From contig NZ_CP024627.1 of assembly GCF_024449095.1 (NCBI RefSeq), positions 3,162,001 to 3,226,000 of the forward strand: a stretch of DNA of 64,000 nucleotides. The letters are read 5' to 3'. The notes beneath the pieces were generated by a model, which saw only the letters and a list, made by a program, of their open reading frames with translations, made no database searches and was not told where the DNA came from. Made by a program: the position numbers and the translations under genes. This DNA is from Vibrio coralliilyticus (lineage in GTDB: Bacteria; Pseudomonadota; Gammaproteobacteria; Enterobacterales; Vibrionaceae). Below are positions 28,685 to 37,360 of the stretch, piece by piece; positions within the stretch are counted from its first letter, which is position 1, and each line of letters begins with the position of its first letter.

Positions 28685-29125
28685 TTAAGAATTAATTAAA
28701 ACATTTAATATTTGTTGTTCGTCTTGTGCGTTATGAATTTCTCCAATAAATTCTTCGCTAAACTTGCCAAATAGTTCTTGGAGGACATAGATATGATGAT
28801 CTGCACCATTATCAGGAGAAGCGATCATAAAAAAGACTGTTGGTTCAACACCTTCTTCATCAGCGTAATCAATACCTTCACGCTTGACACCAACCGCAAT
28901 AGCAGGGTTAACCACCGCTTTACTTTTGGAATGGGGATAAGCAATACCATCCATTGACGTCACGCTTAATGATTCACGTGCTTCAATATCAGATAAAAAA
29001 TTCTCTTTACTATTAATGTTGCCATTTTCAAATAGCATGCTGGAAAGCTCTTCAAAAACTTCTTTTTTATTGTTGGCCTGAAGGTTTCCTTTAATTAAAT
29101 TGACGTTAGTTAGTTCTGTAATCAT
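28685..29125 (-). CDS. PTS fructose-family EIIA
   Basis: The 146-residue product is a single EIIA domain. The phospho-acceptor is His65 in DGIAYPHSKS, and FFMIASPDNGADHH is the second family motif. It takes phosphate from HPr or a FruB-like protein and gives it to the EIIB of the next gene. It is the first gene of the operon that ends with three GH92 genes. Its own start is downstream of a candidate CRP site. Confidence 0.92.
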   Translation of the reverse strand: MITELTNVNLIKGNLQANNKKEVFEELSSMLFENGNINSKENFLSDIEARESLSVTSMDGIAYPHSKSKAVVNPAIAVGVKREGIDYADEEGVEPTVFFMIASPDNGADHHIYVLQELFGKFSEEFIGEIHNAQDEQQILNVLINS

Positions 29126-29459
29126 TATTTAACTCATTGGTTCTGGAGTAATGAGTTAAATTTAAAGAATGTCGGATATTTCTTAAATAGCAAAAAAAAA
29201 CCAATAACTATATTTTTGTATCACTTAAACTCTATTGTGAGCAATGTCATAAGGCTCAAAATAGGCATGGGAAAAATGATAGGGCTATCACAAACCTCGA
29301 CCCTTCGCTAATAACCAGAGGTCGAGTGGAATCATTGTTGGGGAGAACAAAACCAGAAAATGGCCATGTATAGATTGGTAAAGCGTCAGCGCTATAGACC
29401 ACACAGTTTAAAGCTGCTTGGTTTTATAGTGACCAAGAAAGAGGTCACTAAGCCAAGGC
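29126..29459. other. Intergenic region upstream of the PTS–GH92 operon
   Basis: There is no gene. The left half is AT-rich and would hold the operon promoter and the candidate CRP site. The right half has two short inverted repeats (CTCGACC/GGTCGAG around 29296–29327 and TAGTGACC/GGTCACTA at 29427–29450); the second may end the immunity-type genes, which converge on this region from the other side, but it lacks a T-run. Confidence 0.55.
29235..29252. promoter_or_regulatory. Candidate CRP-binding site
   Basis: The sequence TTGTGAGCAATGTCATAA matches the consensus TGTGA-N6-TCACA at nine of ten key bases. It lies about 110 bases before the EIIA start, a usual distance for cAMP–CRP activation of a PTS operon. 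This is a match by eye only. Confidence 0.5.
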
Positions 29460-30359
29460 TTAGTCCTCGGAGATGGTGGACTCGAAGTACTCAAACTCTG
29501 GTAGCGGCGCACCTGAAGATCGTAATGATTGCGTTTCATTAACTGGGAAAGTTGTCCCTCTGAAAGGAGTATTCAAAAATAGTTCGGGTAAGTCACTTAA
29601 GCTGAACAGCGTCTTCGTATTAGTAAATTCTTCACATGGAATTTTCCACTCGTTAGACAGTAATTCTAATACCTGAACCATTTGCTGTTGCGAAGAGAAG
29701 AAGAGATAAGATCCGCCAATGGAATGATAGCGAGACACTATAGTTTTGGCCACGTCCTGATAGCCACAACTGTCGAATTTATGAAACAATTCAATCACTT
29801 TTCTTTTAGAGTTAAAACGAGCACACAATCCATCTTCACTATGCCCAATTCGCACTTCGGTTTCTTCATCCGGCTGGCGCTTTAACCCAGTAAAAGAAAG
29901 TAAAATTAGCCCACCCGCACCAGCCAGAATCATAGGGCCTGCCACTGATACTGCAAAAATGCACACGATGGCACCAAACCACGCTGCCACTTGAGAGGCA
30001 CTATTCACCCAACGGGGCATATTACGCCGCTTATTTACCACTAACCCTCTATCTGAAAGTGTATAGTCATAACGATAGTCAAGGCCAAACGTTAAGTAAC
30101 ATACACCTGACATCAATATGGATAGACCAATCATCATGACATTTAAAAATACCTCGTCACGATCAAATAACACATAAGTGAGAATAAAAAGAGGAATAAG
30201 AGGAACCAGTCCGTAACACAAGTACAAATAACGAAAAGACTCTTCAATATCGTATTTATGCCAACTTATCTGATTGCGACCAGAGGCAATCTCCTGCTCT
30301 TGCTGCTTTTGCTTCTCCGCAAACTCTTCTGGAGTTATATAAAAAGGTAAATAAGCCAA
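29460..30359 (-). CDS. Membrane protein, likely immunity to the VasX-like effector (copy 2)
   Basis: The 299-residue product has two membrane hairpins (about residues 45–92 and 122–158) and a soluble C-terminal half. It shares its first 33 residues exactly with the gene upstream, and again a block of 50 residues at about 112–161 (from PRWVNSASQVAAWF to LKRQPD), but differs in between and in the C-terminal domain. Such a mosaic is usual in families of immunity proteins that face different toxins. It starts with TTG (TTGGCTTATTT) behind GGGGAG, overlapping almost the end of the previous gene (3 bases between). By position it protects against the effector at 31329. No family name is known to me. 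Confidence 0.7.
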   Translation of the reverse strand: MAYLPFYITPEEFAEKQKQQEQEIASGRNQISWHKYDIEESFRYLYLCYGLVPLIPLFILTYVLFDRDEVFLNVMMIGLSILMSGVCYLTFGLDYRYDYTLSDRGLVVNKRRNMPRWVNSASQVAAWFGAIVCIFAVSVAGPMILAGAGGLILLSFTGLKRQPDEETEVRIGHSEDGLCARFNSKRKVIELFHKFDSCGYQDVAKTIVSRYHSIGGSYLFFSSQQQMVQVLELLSNEWKIPCEEFTNTKTLFSLSDLPELFLNTPFRGTTFPVNETQSLRSSGAPLPEFEYFESTISED

Positions 30360-30362
30360 GGG

Positions 30363-31319
30363 TTACTCCCCAGCGGTCAGTGGCTGGTTTTGTAGTTTTG
30401 TAATTTCTTCTTTAGTACGAAATTTTCCCTGATAAAGGTACTTCCAGTCTGGAAGGGGCGCTTTTTTTTGCTTCAATAGATCGACCTCTGACTTCTGATA
30501 AAACATCGTTCGCGAGGGTATCTTTAGCAATGGTTCAGGCCTACCACCATCTAATCCAAAAAGAGACTTAGGGTTACTGATTTCACAACACTCTAGCTGA
30601 TGACACTGACTCAGCGTATTAACAACCTGCCTCATTTCTTCAACCGTTTTAAAGAAGAGGTAACTACCACTTCGGCTCTGACTACGAACGACTTCAGTCT
30701 TAGCAACATCTTCATATTCACAATGATCACACTTATGATAGAGAACTATCACTTTGCGTTGAGTATTGTAATAAGCAAATAACCAGTCTTCACTATGACC
30801 AATTCGTACCTCTGCTTTATCATCCGGCTGGCGCTTTAACCCAGTAAAAGAAAGTAAAATCAGCCCACCCGCACCAGCAAGAATCATAGGGCCTGCAACT
30901 GATACTGCAAAAATGCACACAATGGCACCAAACCACGCTGCCACTTGAGAGGCACTATTCACCCAACGGGGAATATTACGCCGCTTTTTCACAACCAAGC
31001 CTAGTTCCGAGAGCTGGTAATCGTAGCGATAATCAAGACCAAAGAGTAAATAACAATAGCCATAGCCAAACACCAAAAGAACAAGGGAACCAAAACCCAT
31101 AAAGGCATCTTTGCCACTAGCAAGCCAAAAATAACCCAGCATCACCGACAACAAAGAAATTGGTACGAGGCTCATCAATATATTGTGATATCTATTTGGC
31201 TCCTCAATATCGTATTTATACCAACTTATCTGATTGCGACCAGAGGCTATCTCCTGTTCTTGCTGCTTTTGCTTCTCCGCAAACTCTTCTGGAGTTATAT
31301 AAAAGGGTAAATAAGCCAA
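30363..31319 (-). CDS. Membrane protein, likely immunity to the VasX-like effector (copy 1)
   Basis: The 318-residue product is the paralogue of the next gene: N-terminus MAYLPFYITPEEFAEKQKQQ, two membrane hairpins (about residues 45–95 and 122–158) and a variable soluble C-terminal half. It starts with TTG, with AGGAG before it, only 9 bases after the stop of the large effector gene. Membrane-protein immunity is expected against a pore-forming VasX-type toxin, which attacks the inner membrane from the periplasm. The immunity role is inferred from position and topology. Confidence 0.72.
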   Translation of the reverse strand: MAYLPFYITPEEFAEKQKQQEQEIASGRNQISWYKYDIEEPNRYHNILMSLVPISLLSVMLGYFWLASGKDAFMGFGSLVLLVFGYGYCYLLFGLDYRYDYQLSELGLVVKKRRNIPRWVNSASQVAAWFGAIVCIFAVSVAGPMILAGAGGLILLSFTGLKRQPDDKAEVRIGHSEDWLFAYYNTQRKVIVLYHKCDHCEYEDVAKTEVVRSQSRSGSYLFFKTVEEMRQVVNTLSQCHQLECCEISNPKSLFGLDGGRPEPLLKIPSRTMFYQKSEVDLLKQKKAPLPDWKYLYQGKFRTKEEITKLQNQPLTAGE

Positions 31320-31328
31320 AGGTTACTC

Positions 31329-34300
31329 CTATAACACGGTTTCGCCTTGCGTATCGCTTAGCGTCTGAATGATGACCGCTTGTTTGCTGCTCTCTGAAAT
31401 CACACTGTAAGAAGCGGTTTGTTTAATCGCATGTTGCAACCAGTAGTGCCGCTCCCCTTCCTCGCTTGGGTAGCTGATTTGCAATGCCAAATACTGCATA
31501 TTGTCACTGACTGGTAGCGTCACACTGTACACGCTTTTACCTTGGGTCGCACTGGCGGCTAAGCTCTCTAGCTCCGCATTTGGGTACCAGCGCCCAGCGG
31601 TGAGCTCTTCTGCACTGGCTTGGGTATTGGTGCGCAGTTTTACCCCTTGCTTAGCCACCGAATTAGGCACTTGAATATGCACTTCAACACCTACCAACGT
31701 TTTATGAGTATACCTATTGAAGGCTTGCACTTGCTCGATCGGCTTATGATATATCATAGGCTGCTGAACAATACTGTGCAGCTCAAATAAGGCTTCTTGA
31801 ACCAGTTGACTATCCTGCTGTTCCCGCTCTGCTAGTGTCGCGGCCTGGCTCCAGCGCACCCGTTCAGGGTGATAACCCCAAGGTAAGCGATCAAGCCACT
31901 TCTGAAAGTCATCTTGCTTGATATTATTAAGAGTTAAATTGATCAGAATACTTACCCCCGTTAGCACTGCAATAAATGCCATAGTAGGGCCACCAAACAT
32001 CAAGTTCACAGACAGTGATCCACTCAAACCACCAATCATTTGGCCAAGGCCAACTAAAGTCAGGCCTGATAAGGATAGGGTATTAGCAATATGTAACTGT
32101 TTTTCAACACCATAACTTTGATCTATTTTCTGGAATGAACGGTAAGCTTCAATTCCAGAAGCTAACATACCAAAGCTTGCAGTGATGGCTAACCATTTGT
32201 TAAACAACTTCAGATCATCTAAAACTAAACCCGAAAATCTATCATTGTTAGCCACTAAAACGCGTAGTGCGTTTAATGAAGAGCCTCTCAATTTTTCACT
32301 GGATCTAACATTATTCCATAACGTCCCTGTCCGTATCCCAGTCCATGCTGCTGCGACATAAAACAGCTTTTGTTGCACATCAAGGAAGTCATCCTCTGAC
32401 ATCAGCCCGGTTTCTTCAATCGTAATGATTGCATCCCCGAGCGCGATAGCGTTAAAGAGAAAGGCCAGAAAACCTAAGCCCCCGACATTTTCAAACAAGG
32501 TATGCAGGTTTTTGACTTGATTGCTCAAGATCTTGCGCTGCAACTCTAATGTGCGCTGCACTAGGTTACCTTCCAGCACAATCCGCTGCGGGTACCCCAA
32601 GGCATTGGCATTGACCACTTTTTGTAGGTGACGTTTTTTGTCCAGCAAGGCTTGGCGCTGCTTGCTTGATACCTTATTACTGCGTTGGGCAGCAAGCTCT
32701 TGGTTGACCAGTTTTAACTCTTTGTGAGATTGATTCATACGCTCACGCCAATCTGCAAACTTGGCCGCATAGTCATTAGGTATAGTCACAGCAGTGGCAT
32801 GGGCGACGATTTCAGCGAAGGCAGCACGCCAGTGGAAATGGTGGCGCTGCATGGGCTTAGAAAGCGTAGCCATCAGTAGCGAAGAGGCCTGAGCACTATA
32901 GCTCAATGAAAACTCAGCCACACCCCGCATTGCCGCGCTCGCCGCGGCCTTAAAGATCTCATCCAACTTCTGGAAGCCTTGTGCAAGCTCTTTGAGTATC
33001 GTGGTTTCTGAACTGTTGGGGTTAGACATAAAGTCGACGATTTTGGCATACATGCCAGTGCGATTGCTCCACGCCGATACATGCTCCATGATGCCTTCTT
33101 GAGATTCACTATTGACCTCAAGTGGGGACGGTAACGCCCCTTCCAGCTTTTTATAGATGCTTCGGCTGAAGCCCGCTGTATAAAGTGGCAACATACTGGT
33201 GGGTTTTGACCACTGACTTTCCGCCCAGCCTCTATCGTCTTCTTCTATCACCAAACTGAAAGACTCGACTGCTTCAAGGTGAAGCTGGCTAAGGCTCCAT
33301 TGCGTCTCTTCGCTGTATAAATCGAATATCTGCTCAAGGTGGTGTGGCGACAATGCTTCCAGTGCCGCGATAAAATCCTGCTTAGCGGCTACAACCTGAG
33401 CTAACATCGCGTCCTTCTGCTCAGATAACGCTTGCATTTCACTGAGCATTTGTTGCCAATTCAGCTGCCTACGCCAGCGATCCGTAGCTATCCACTGCTC
33501 GTAGCGACCAAATTGTGAGGCTGAAATACCAAATTCTTTTTGAATCGACTCCGCCACTAACGTGGTCTGGTGTTGGTAATAGTCAATATCCCCTTGTGAA
33601 AACGTCGAAGGCATTCCTTTTACGATAGGACCTTGCGATTGCTGGGTGAGCTCCAACATACCAAGATTGTCATAATACTCCCCCATCTTTTGATAAAACT
33701 CGAGTTGCTGACTCTTGCTTCTAACGCGGTAGGGAAAATCGATCTTGTCGCTGGCCCCAAACAAGCACAATTGCATCGCCGTCTGCATCAATTGCCATTG
33801 GCTGGCGTATTGCTCGGTAAACAGCCGATAAGGGCTAGCAATGCTGGCAAAATGGATCGCCATATCTCGAACATCTGCGGCATGATCTGTGACCGCGATA
33901 AAATAAGCCGCCTCATCTTCAGGTAACGCACCAGTGATGTCGCTTTCAACCGCAACTGGCTTGATAGTGCTAGAGGCATCATCGGCCATCGTTACCACGC
34001 AGGACTGTGCAAAGCGCCCATCTTCTATGGCAGATGCTTCAATGTCAGCCACCTCGGTGAGGTTCTCAATCGGGCTGATATGACGCTGGTGGTCATTAGG
34101 CATAAGCACGACGGTTTGCATCCGACCAATGTGGGAGCTTGCATTGTCCAGAACCTTTAAGTACATGGTCCATGTCCAACGGTGCTCTGAAAAGCACAGT
34201 GACAGCACACTGTCCTCAGAATAACTGAGGAAGGGAGAAGTTTTTTGAGGGCTACCCCGCTGCGATGATTGTGGGTCTTCACTTTCACTTAGTTTGTAAT

Positions 34301-34787
34301 AGGTGAATTGAGCACCTTTCACCTCATACTCATCCAGCGTTTTTTGTTTGGCATCGTAGACATACAGCCAGCCATCTCTTAGCTGTCTTAGGGTGTAACT
34401 GAGTGTGTTCAACCGTGCAGGCCCTTGACCGCGCCAATGTTCCGGCAGGCCAAATGATTGTGTGTCTTCAGACTCTAACTGGTCCAAGGCGTAGCGCACG
34501 GGAACAAAGTGAGCGGGCGCCGCTTCGCTTGATGTTTTTGGCTTGGTAAACTTGCGCGGCTCCGGCTCTTTTTGGACAGGCGGCTCAATTTTTTCCGTAC
34601 CCCCTTCCCAGAACATACTGTGCTTAGGCGGAGAGCCTGCAACATCATCAGATGGATTCTCGGATACCTCAGCGAACGACAACAAATTGCCATCCGCTTC
34701 ATAGGCAGCCGTCGCCTCTTCACAAGAATAGGCATGGTCAACCCAAAACATTGACGTTTTAGGGGGTAGTGGCAGGCTTTTACTCAT
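31329..34787 (-). CDS. VasX-like type VI secretion effector (pore-forming type)
   Basis: The 1152-residue product has an N-terminal region like that of VasX: HFVPVRYALDQLE at about residues 91–103 and LRQLRDGWLYVYDAK at about 132–146. The RDGWLYVY piece also looks like the RxGWxY core of MIX motifs that mark T6SS effectors. A long helical middle follows, and three hydrophobic stretches at about residues 770–800, 885–905 and 925–990 form a colicin-like membrane region. VasX acts by permeabilising the target's inner membrane. No VgrG, Hcp or other T6SS gene is in the window, so this is an orphan cassette. The octapeptide PPKTSMFW at residues 8–15 recurs as PPKHSMFW at 53–60. GAGTAAAAAG precedes the ATG. 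Confidence 0.78.
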   Translation of the reverse strand: MSKSLPLPPKTSMFWVDHAYSCEEATAAYEADGNLLSFAEVSENPSDDVAGSPPKHSMFWEGGTEKIEPPVQKEPEPRKFTKPKTSSEAAPAHFVPVRYALDQLESEDTQSFGLPEHWRGQGPARLNTLSYTLRQLRDGWLYVYDAKQKTLDEYEVKGAQFTYYKLSESEDPQSSQRGSPQKTSPFLSYSEDSVLSLCFSEHRWTWTMYLKVLDNASSHIGRMQTVVLMPNDHQRHISPIENLTEVADIEASAIEDGRFAQSCVVTMADDASSTIKPVAVESDITGALPEDEAAYFIAVTDHAADVRDMAIHFASIASPYRLFTEQYASQWQLMQTAMQLCLFGASDKIDFPYRVRSKSQQLEFYQKMGEYYDNLGMLELTQQSQGPIVKGMPSTFSQGDIDYYQHQTTLVAESIQKEFGISASQFGRYEQWIATDRWRRQLNWQQMLSEMQALSEQKDAMLAQVVAAKQDFIAALEALSPHHLEQIFDLYSEETQWSLSQLHLEAVESFSLVIEEDDRGWAESQWSKPTSMLPLYTAGFSRSIYKKLEGALPSPLEVNSESQEGIMEHVSAWSNRTGMYAKIVDFMSNPNSSETTILKELAQGFQKLDEIFKAAASAAMRGVAEFSLSYSAQASSLLMATLSKPMQRHHFHWRAAFAEIVAHATAVTIPNDYAAKFADWRERMNQSHKELKLVNQELAAQRSNKVSSKQRQALLDKKRHLQKVVNANALGYPQRIVLEGNLVQRTLELQRKILSNQVKNLHTLFENVGGLGFLAFLFNAIALGDAIITIEETGLMSEDDFLDVQQKLFYVAAAWTGIRTGTLWNNVRSSEKLRGSSLNALRVLVANNDRFSGLVLDDLKLFNKWLAITASFGMLASGIEAYRSFQKIDQSYGVEKQLHIANTLSLSGLTLVGLGQMIGGLSGSLSVNLMFGGPTMAFIAVLTGVSILINLTLNNIKQDDFQKWLDRLPWGYHPERVRWSQAATLAEREQQDSQLVQEALFELHSIVQQPMIYHKPIEQVQAFNRYTHKTLVGVEVHIQVPNSVAKQGVKLRTNTQASAEELTAGRWYPNAELESLAASATQGKSVYSVTLPVSDNMQYLALQISYPSEEGERHYWLQHAIKQTASYSVISESSKQAVIIQTLSDTQGETVL

Positions 34788-35063
34788 CTTTTTACTCTGT
34801 CATTGGAACAAGGCTAACCTCAAGGCTGGAGCGCAAACCAAGCAAAAAGTACGCCCACTTTAATATTCTAATATATTCAAAAGGTTAGAGTTTTTTACGT
34901 CTCATCAATTACGAAAAATTGGAAAATCTTCCAATTTCTTGTGTTCAGCCTTCAATTTTTGGTTGTCGTCTTATTCACTTTAAACGGTTCAATTCAAAGC
35001 TATCGCTTAAAACAAAGGCTCTAAGTACATCGCCTTAAAGCCTTTATTAAAACCGTTGAATTG
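34788..35063. other. Intergenic region between effector and transporter genes
   Basis: Both neighbours are on the minus strand. The part near 34788 holds the effector promoter and is AT-rich. A 7-bp inverted repeat (AAAGGCT at 35014–35020 with AGCCTTT at 35039–35045) followed upstream by no T-run may be a weak terminator of the transporter gene. Confidence 0.4.
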
Positions 35064-36263
35064 CTATGCCGACTGAATGGGCTCTTGGTGCACCGCAGCA
35101 CTGAAGCGATACAACACCGTAAGCCCCGGCAATGTCGCTATCGCCACATAAACCCCGACATAGGCAGAACTGAACGACATCGCTTCTGTCACAATCAGCG
35201 GCGTCAAACCACCAAAAATAGACAAGGCAATGTTGTAACCAATACCTAAGCTGGTGGTTTGGTTAGCGGATTGCTGCCATAGGAGTGCGGCGAGGTTACC
35301 TAAAATAATCGCGGCTAAAGCACTGATCCCCAACACTGCTAACGCTTGCCAGATGAATTCACTGGAACCAAGCAGTGCAAACAAAGGTACCGCAGCAAAC
35401 AGCATAAACAGCGCTCCGACTTTAAATGCTTGTTGTGGTGAGGAACTTTTGTCTACGATGAAAGAAAATACGAACAACAATACAACCAACACTGACGAGT
35501 TGATCAGCGCCAGGTTCTCAATACCCATTGCTTTACCCAAGATACCACTGGCTAGGTTCTGCACATAAAACACCACCGCACCGAGAATCGAGATACAAAA
35601 CACTTTGGCCACAATCTGACGACTAGACTTACTCGCCATGGCTTCAGCTTTCGGTAACTCTGGTAGAGACAAGCGTAAATACAAGCTTACGATAATATTT
35701 GCGACACCCACTAGCAGCGGTACTCGCCAGCCCCAAGCGCTCATCTCTTCCGCCGTTAAATAGTGTTCTAAGCCTGCTACGATAAGGAGAGAAATGATGA
35801 CACCGACAATGGAACTCGCAACAATCAAACTGCTCACACGTGAGCGTTCTGATTTCTTCGCATCGTAGAGAAGGTAGTTAATTAACGTTGGGTATTCGCC
35901 ACCAAAGCTAAAGGCCTGAATCATCTGGAAGAATAAAAACACCACCACCACATACTGGCCAACAGTATCCACAGGGACAAACGCCATCGAGACAGTTGCT
36001 AAGCCAGTCAGAAGGTTACAAAAAACCAGCGCACGCTTACGGCCATATTTGTCGGCGTAACGACCTATCACGACGCCACCAAAAGGCCGAATCAAAAAAC
36101 GTAGGGCAAAGACGCCCCATACCACCAGCTCTGAGTGCTCAATGCCTTGGGTGGCAAATAGCTGGGAAATGTACATAGATATCGATGCGAATACAGCGAT
36201 ATCATAAAACTCCATGGCATTACCAAGGACAGCACTGGTGCGCTGTTTCCAGGTGAGTGACAT
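35064..36263 (-). CDS. MFS transporter of the metabolite:H+ symporter type
   Basis: The 399-residue product has twelve predicted membrane segments. The N-terminal AVLGNAMEFYDIAVFA and FLIRPFGGVVIGRYADKYGRKRAL are hallmark motifs of the MHS group (ProP, KgtP, ShiA, citrate carriers). It would bring in a small organic metabolite with protons; the substrate is unknown. GAGGAG overlaps the stop of the VOC gene, 6 bases upstream, so it is the third gene of an operon with a LuxR-type regulator and a VOC-fold protein. Confidence 0.88.
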   Translation of the reverse strand: MSLTWKQRTSAVLGNAMEFYDIAVFASISMYISQLFATQGIEHSELVVWGVFALRFLIRPFGGVVIGRYADKYGRKRALVFCNLLTGLATVSMAFVPVDTVGQYVVVVFLFFQMIQAFSFGGEYPTLINYLLYDAKKSERSRVSSLIVASSIVGVIISLLIVAGLEHYLTAEEMSAWGWRVPLLVGVANIIVSLYLRLSLPELPKAEAMASKSSRQIVAKVFCISILGAVVFYVQNLASGILGKAMGIENLALINSSVLVVLLFVFSFIVDKSSSPQQAFKVGALFMLFAAVPLFALLGSSEFIWQALAVLGISALAAIILGNLAALLWQQSANQTTSLGIGYNIALSIFGGLTPLIVTEAMSFSSAYVGVYVAIATLPGLTVLYRFSAAVHQEPIQSA

Positions 36264-36269
36264 TCTGTT

Positions 36270-36653
36270 TTACTCCTCTATAAGTTCTAATTGATTTCCA
36301 TCGGGGTCTGAACAGAAAAAGTAACGGAAACGACCTAGCCTAGCGTTGTAAATATTAGTGATGTTGGTGACTTCCGATAATTTTCTATGAAAGGCTTCAA
36401 GATCATTCACACGTAAAGCGAAATGGGTGATGCCCACTCTTTTTAACGCGATCAATGATTCAGGAACTGGGGCTGAAACGTCCCCACAAAAATGAAAAAG
36501 CTCGATTCTCGAGCCTTGGTTTTCCAACATATGAATGGTGACCTGCTCATCCCGATAACGTCGTTCAAGCTGGTAACCAAACAATGCATAGAAATCTTGG
36601 CTGGCAACCAAGTCGCTGACTGTTAGCGATACGTGATGAAACTGTCCAGACAT
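36270..36653 (-). CDS. VOC-fold (glyoxalase/dioxygenase-like) protein
   Basis: The 127-residue product is a single vicinal-oxygen-chelate fold. The possible metal ligands are His6 or His7 (QFHHVSLTVSD), His74 (ITHFALRVND) and Glu123 (DGNQLELIEE). Such proteins are lactoylglutathione lyases, dioxygenases, epimerases or resistance proteins; sequence alone does not fix the activity here. Its first 31 bases overlap the end of the upstream gene, with GGAGTGA before the ATG, so translation is coupled. Confidence 0.82.
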   Translation of the reverse strand: MSGQFHHVSLTVSDLVASQDFYALFGYQLERRYRDEQVTIHMLENQGSRIELFHFCGDVSAPVPESLIALKRVGITHFALRVNDLEAFHRKLSEVTNITNIYNARLGRFRYFFCSDPDGNQLELIEE

Positions 36654-37360
36654 GCGACGGTCACTCCGTGTTCCACCAGTTTTCTAAAAAATACCGAATC
36701 GGGCTGATTCTCACAGCCAAGTTTGCACTTGATGGTATAGATTCGGTGCGCTTCTTCCGCTTCTTGACAGCCGCGAAGTACAGCCACTTCTTGAAAGGTT
36801 TTCATCTCAAGAAAGTAACGTACGCTGGTCAGTTCATCGTGTGTCAGCGTCAGGTTACCAAACACATACGGTTTTTCTTCGGCATAATTCGACTGAGCGG
36901 TATTAGTGACTGACAAACTATCAATCGGAATCTGGATCGGTTTGTCACTCCAACACTCAAGAGCAAGATGATTAACCTTAGGACGGAACGCAATCGCTTG
37001 ACTGACCACGTCACAGGGTAAAGGCGTGATAGGCAAAGAAATCGAAAGGATGTCGTATTGCGAACCTTGGTTGGTGACTATATCGACGCGATTATGGCTC
37101 GCTTGCGCTGATTCACGGAAGTTTTGGGCGCCTTGGCTATTCCACAAGTTAATACCTGGTTTTAAGCGTGAATGCAGGTTCTTATATAACTCGTCACCCC
37201 AATAGGCTAGATGCCATGAGTAGTTGGTCGAGACCGTCTTAACTTGCTCAAGTTGTGTATCCACCCGAGAAAAAGACACCGTCTGATCAACCCCCATATA
37301 TTCGACATAGCGTTTGAATACATGGCACATCGCTTCCATATCAGCGTTACGTACATCCAT
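36623..37360 (-). CDS. LuxR-type regulator with a divergent HTH
   Basis: The 245-residue product has an N-terminal half like the autoinducer-binding domain of LuxR proteins (SWHLAYWGDELYKN at about residues 48–61, with widely spaced aromatic residues). The C-terminal half aligns with a LuxR helix–turn–helix: LTHDELTSVRYFLEMKTFQE, then the KLGC segment and VFFRKLVEHGV. Several usual residues are changed, for example the recognition-helix SxxTVxxH part reads CQEAEEAHRIY. No luxI is nearby, so it would be a solo regulator. No good ribosome site precedes the ATG at 37360. It is the first gene of the operon with the VOC and MFS genes and probably controls it. Confidence 0.7.
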   Translation of the reverse strand: MDVRNADMEAMCHVFKRYVEYMGVDQTVSFSRVDTQLEQVKTVSTNYSWHLAYWGDELYKNLHSRLKPGINLWNSQGAQNFRESAQASHNRVDIVTNQGSQYDILSISLPITPLPCDVVSQAIAFRPKVNHLALECWSDKPIQIPIDSLSVTNTAQSNYAEEKPYVFGNLTLTHDELTSVRYFLEMKTFQEVAVLRGCQEAEEAHRIYTIKCKLGCENQPDSVFFRKLVEHGVTVACLDSFITYR

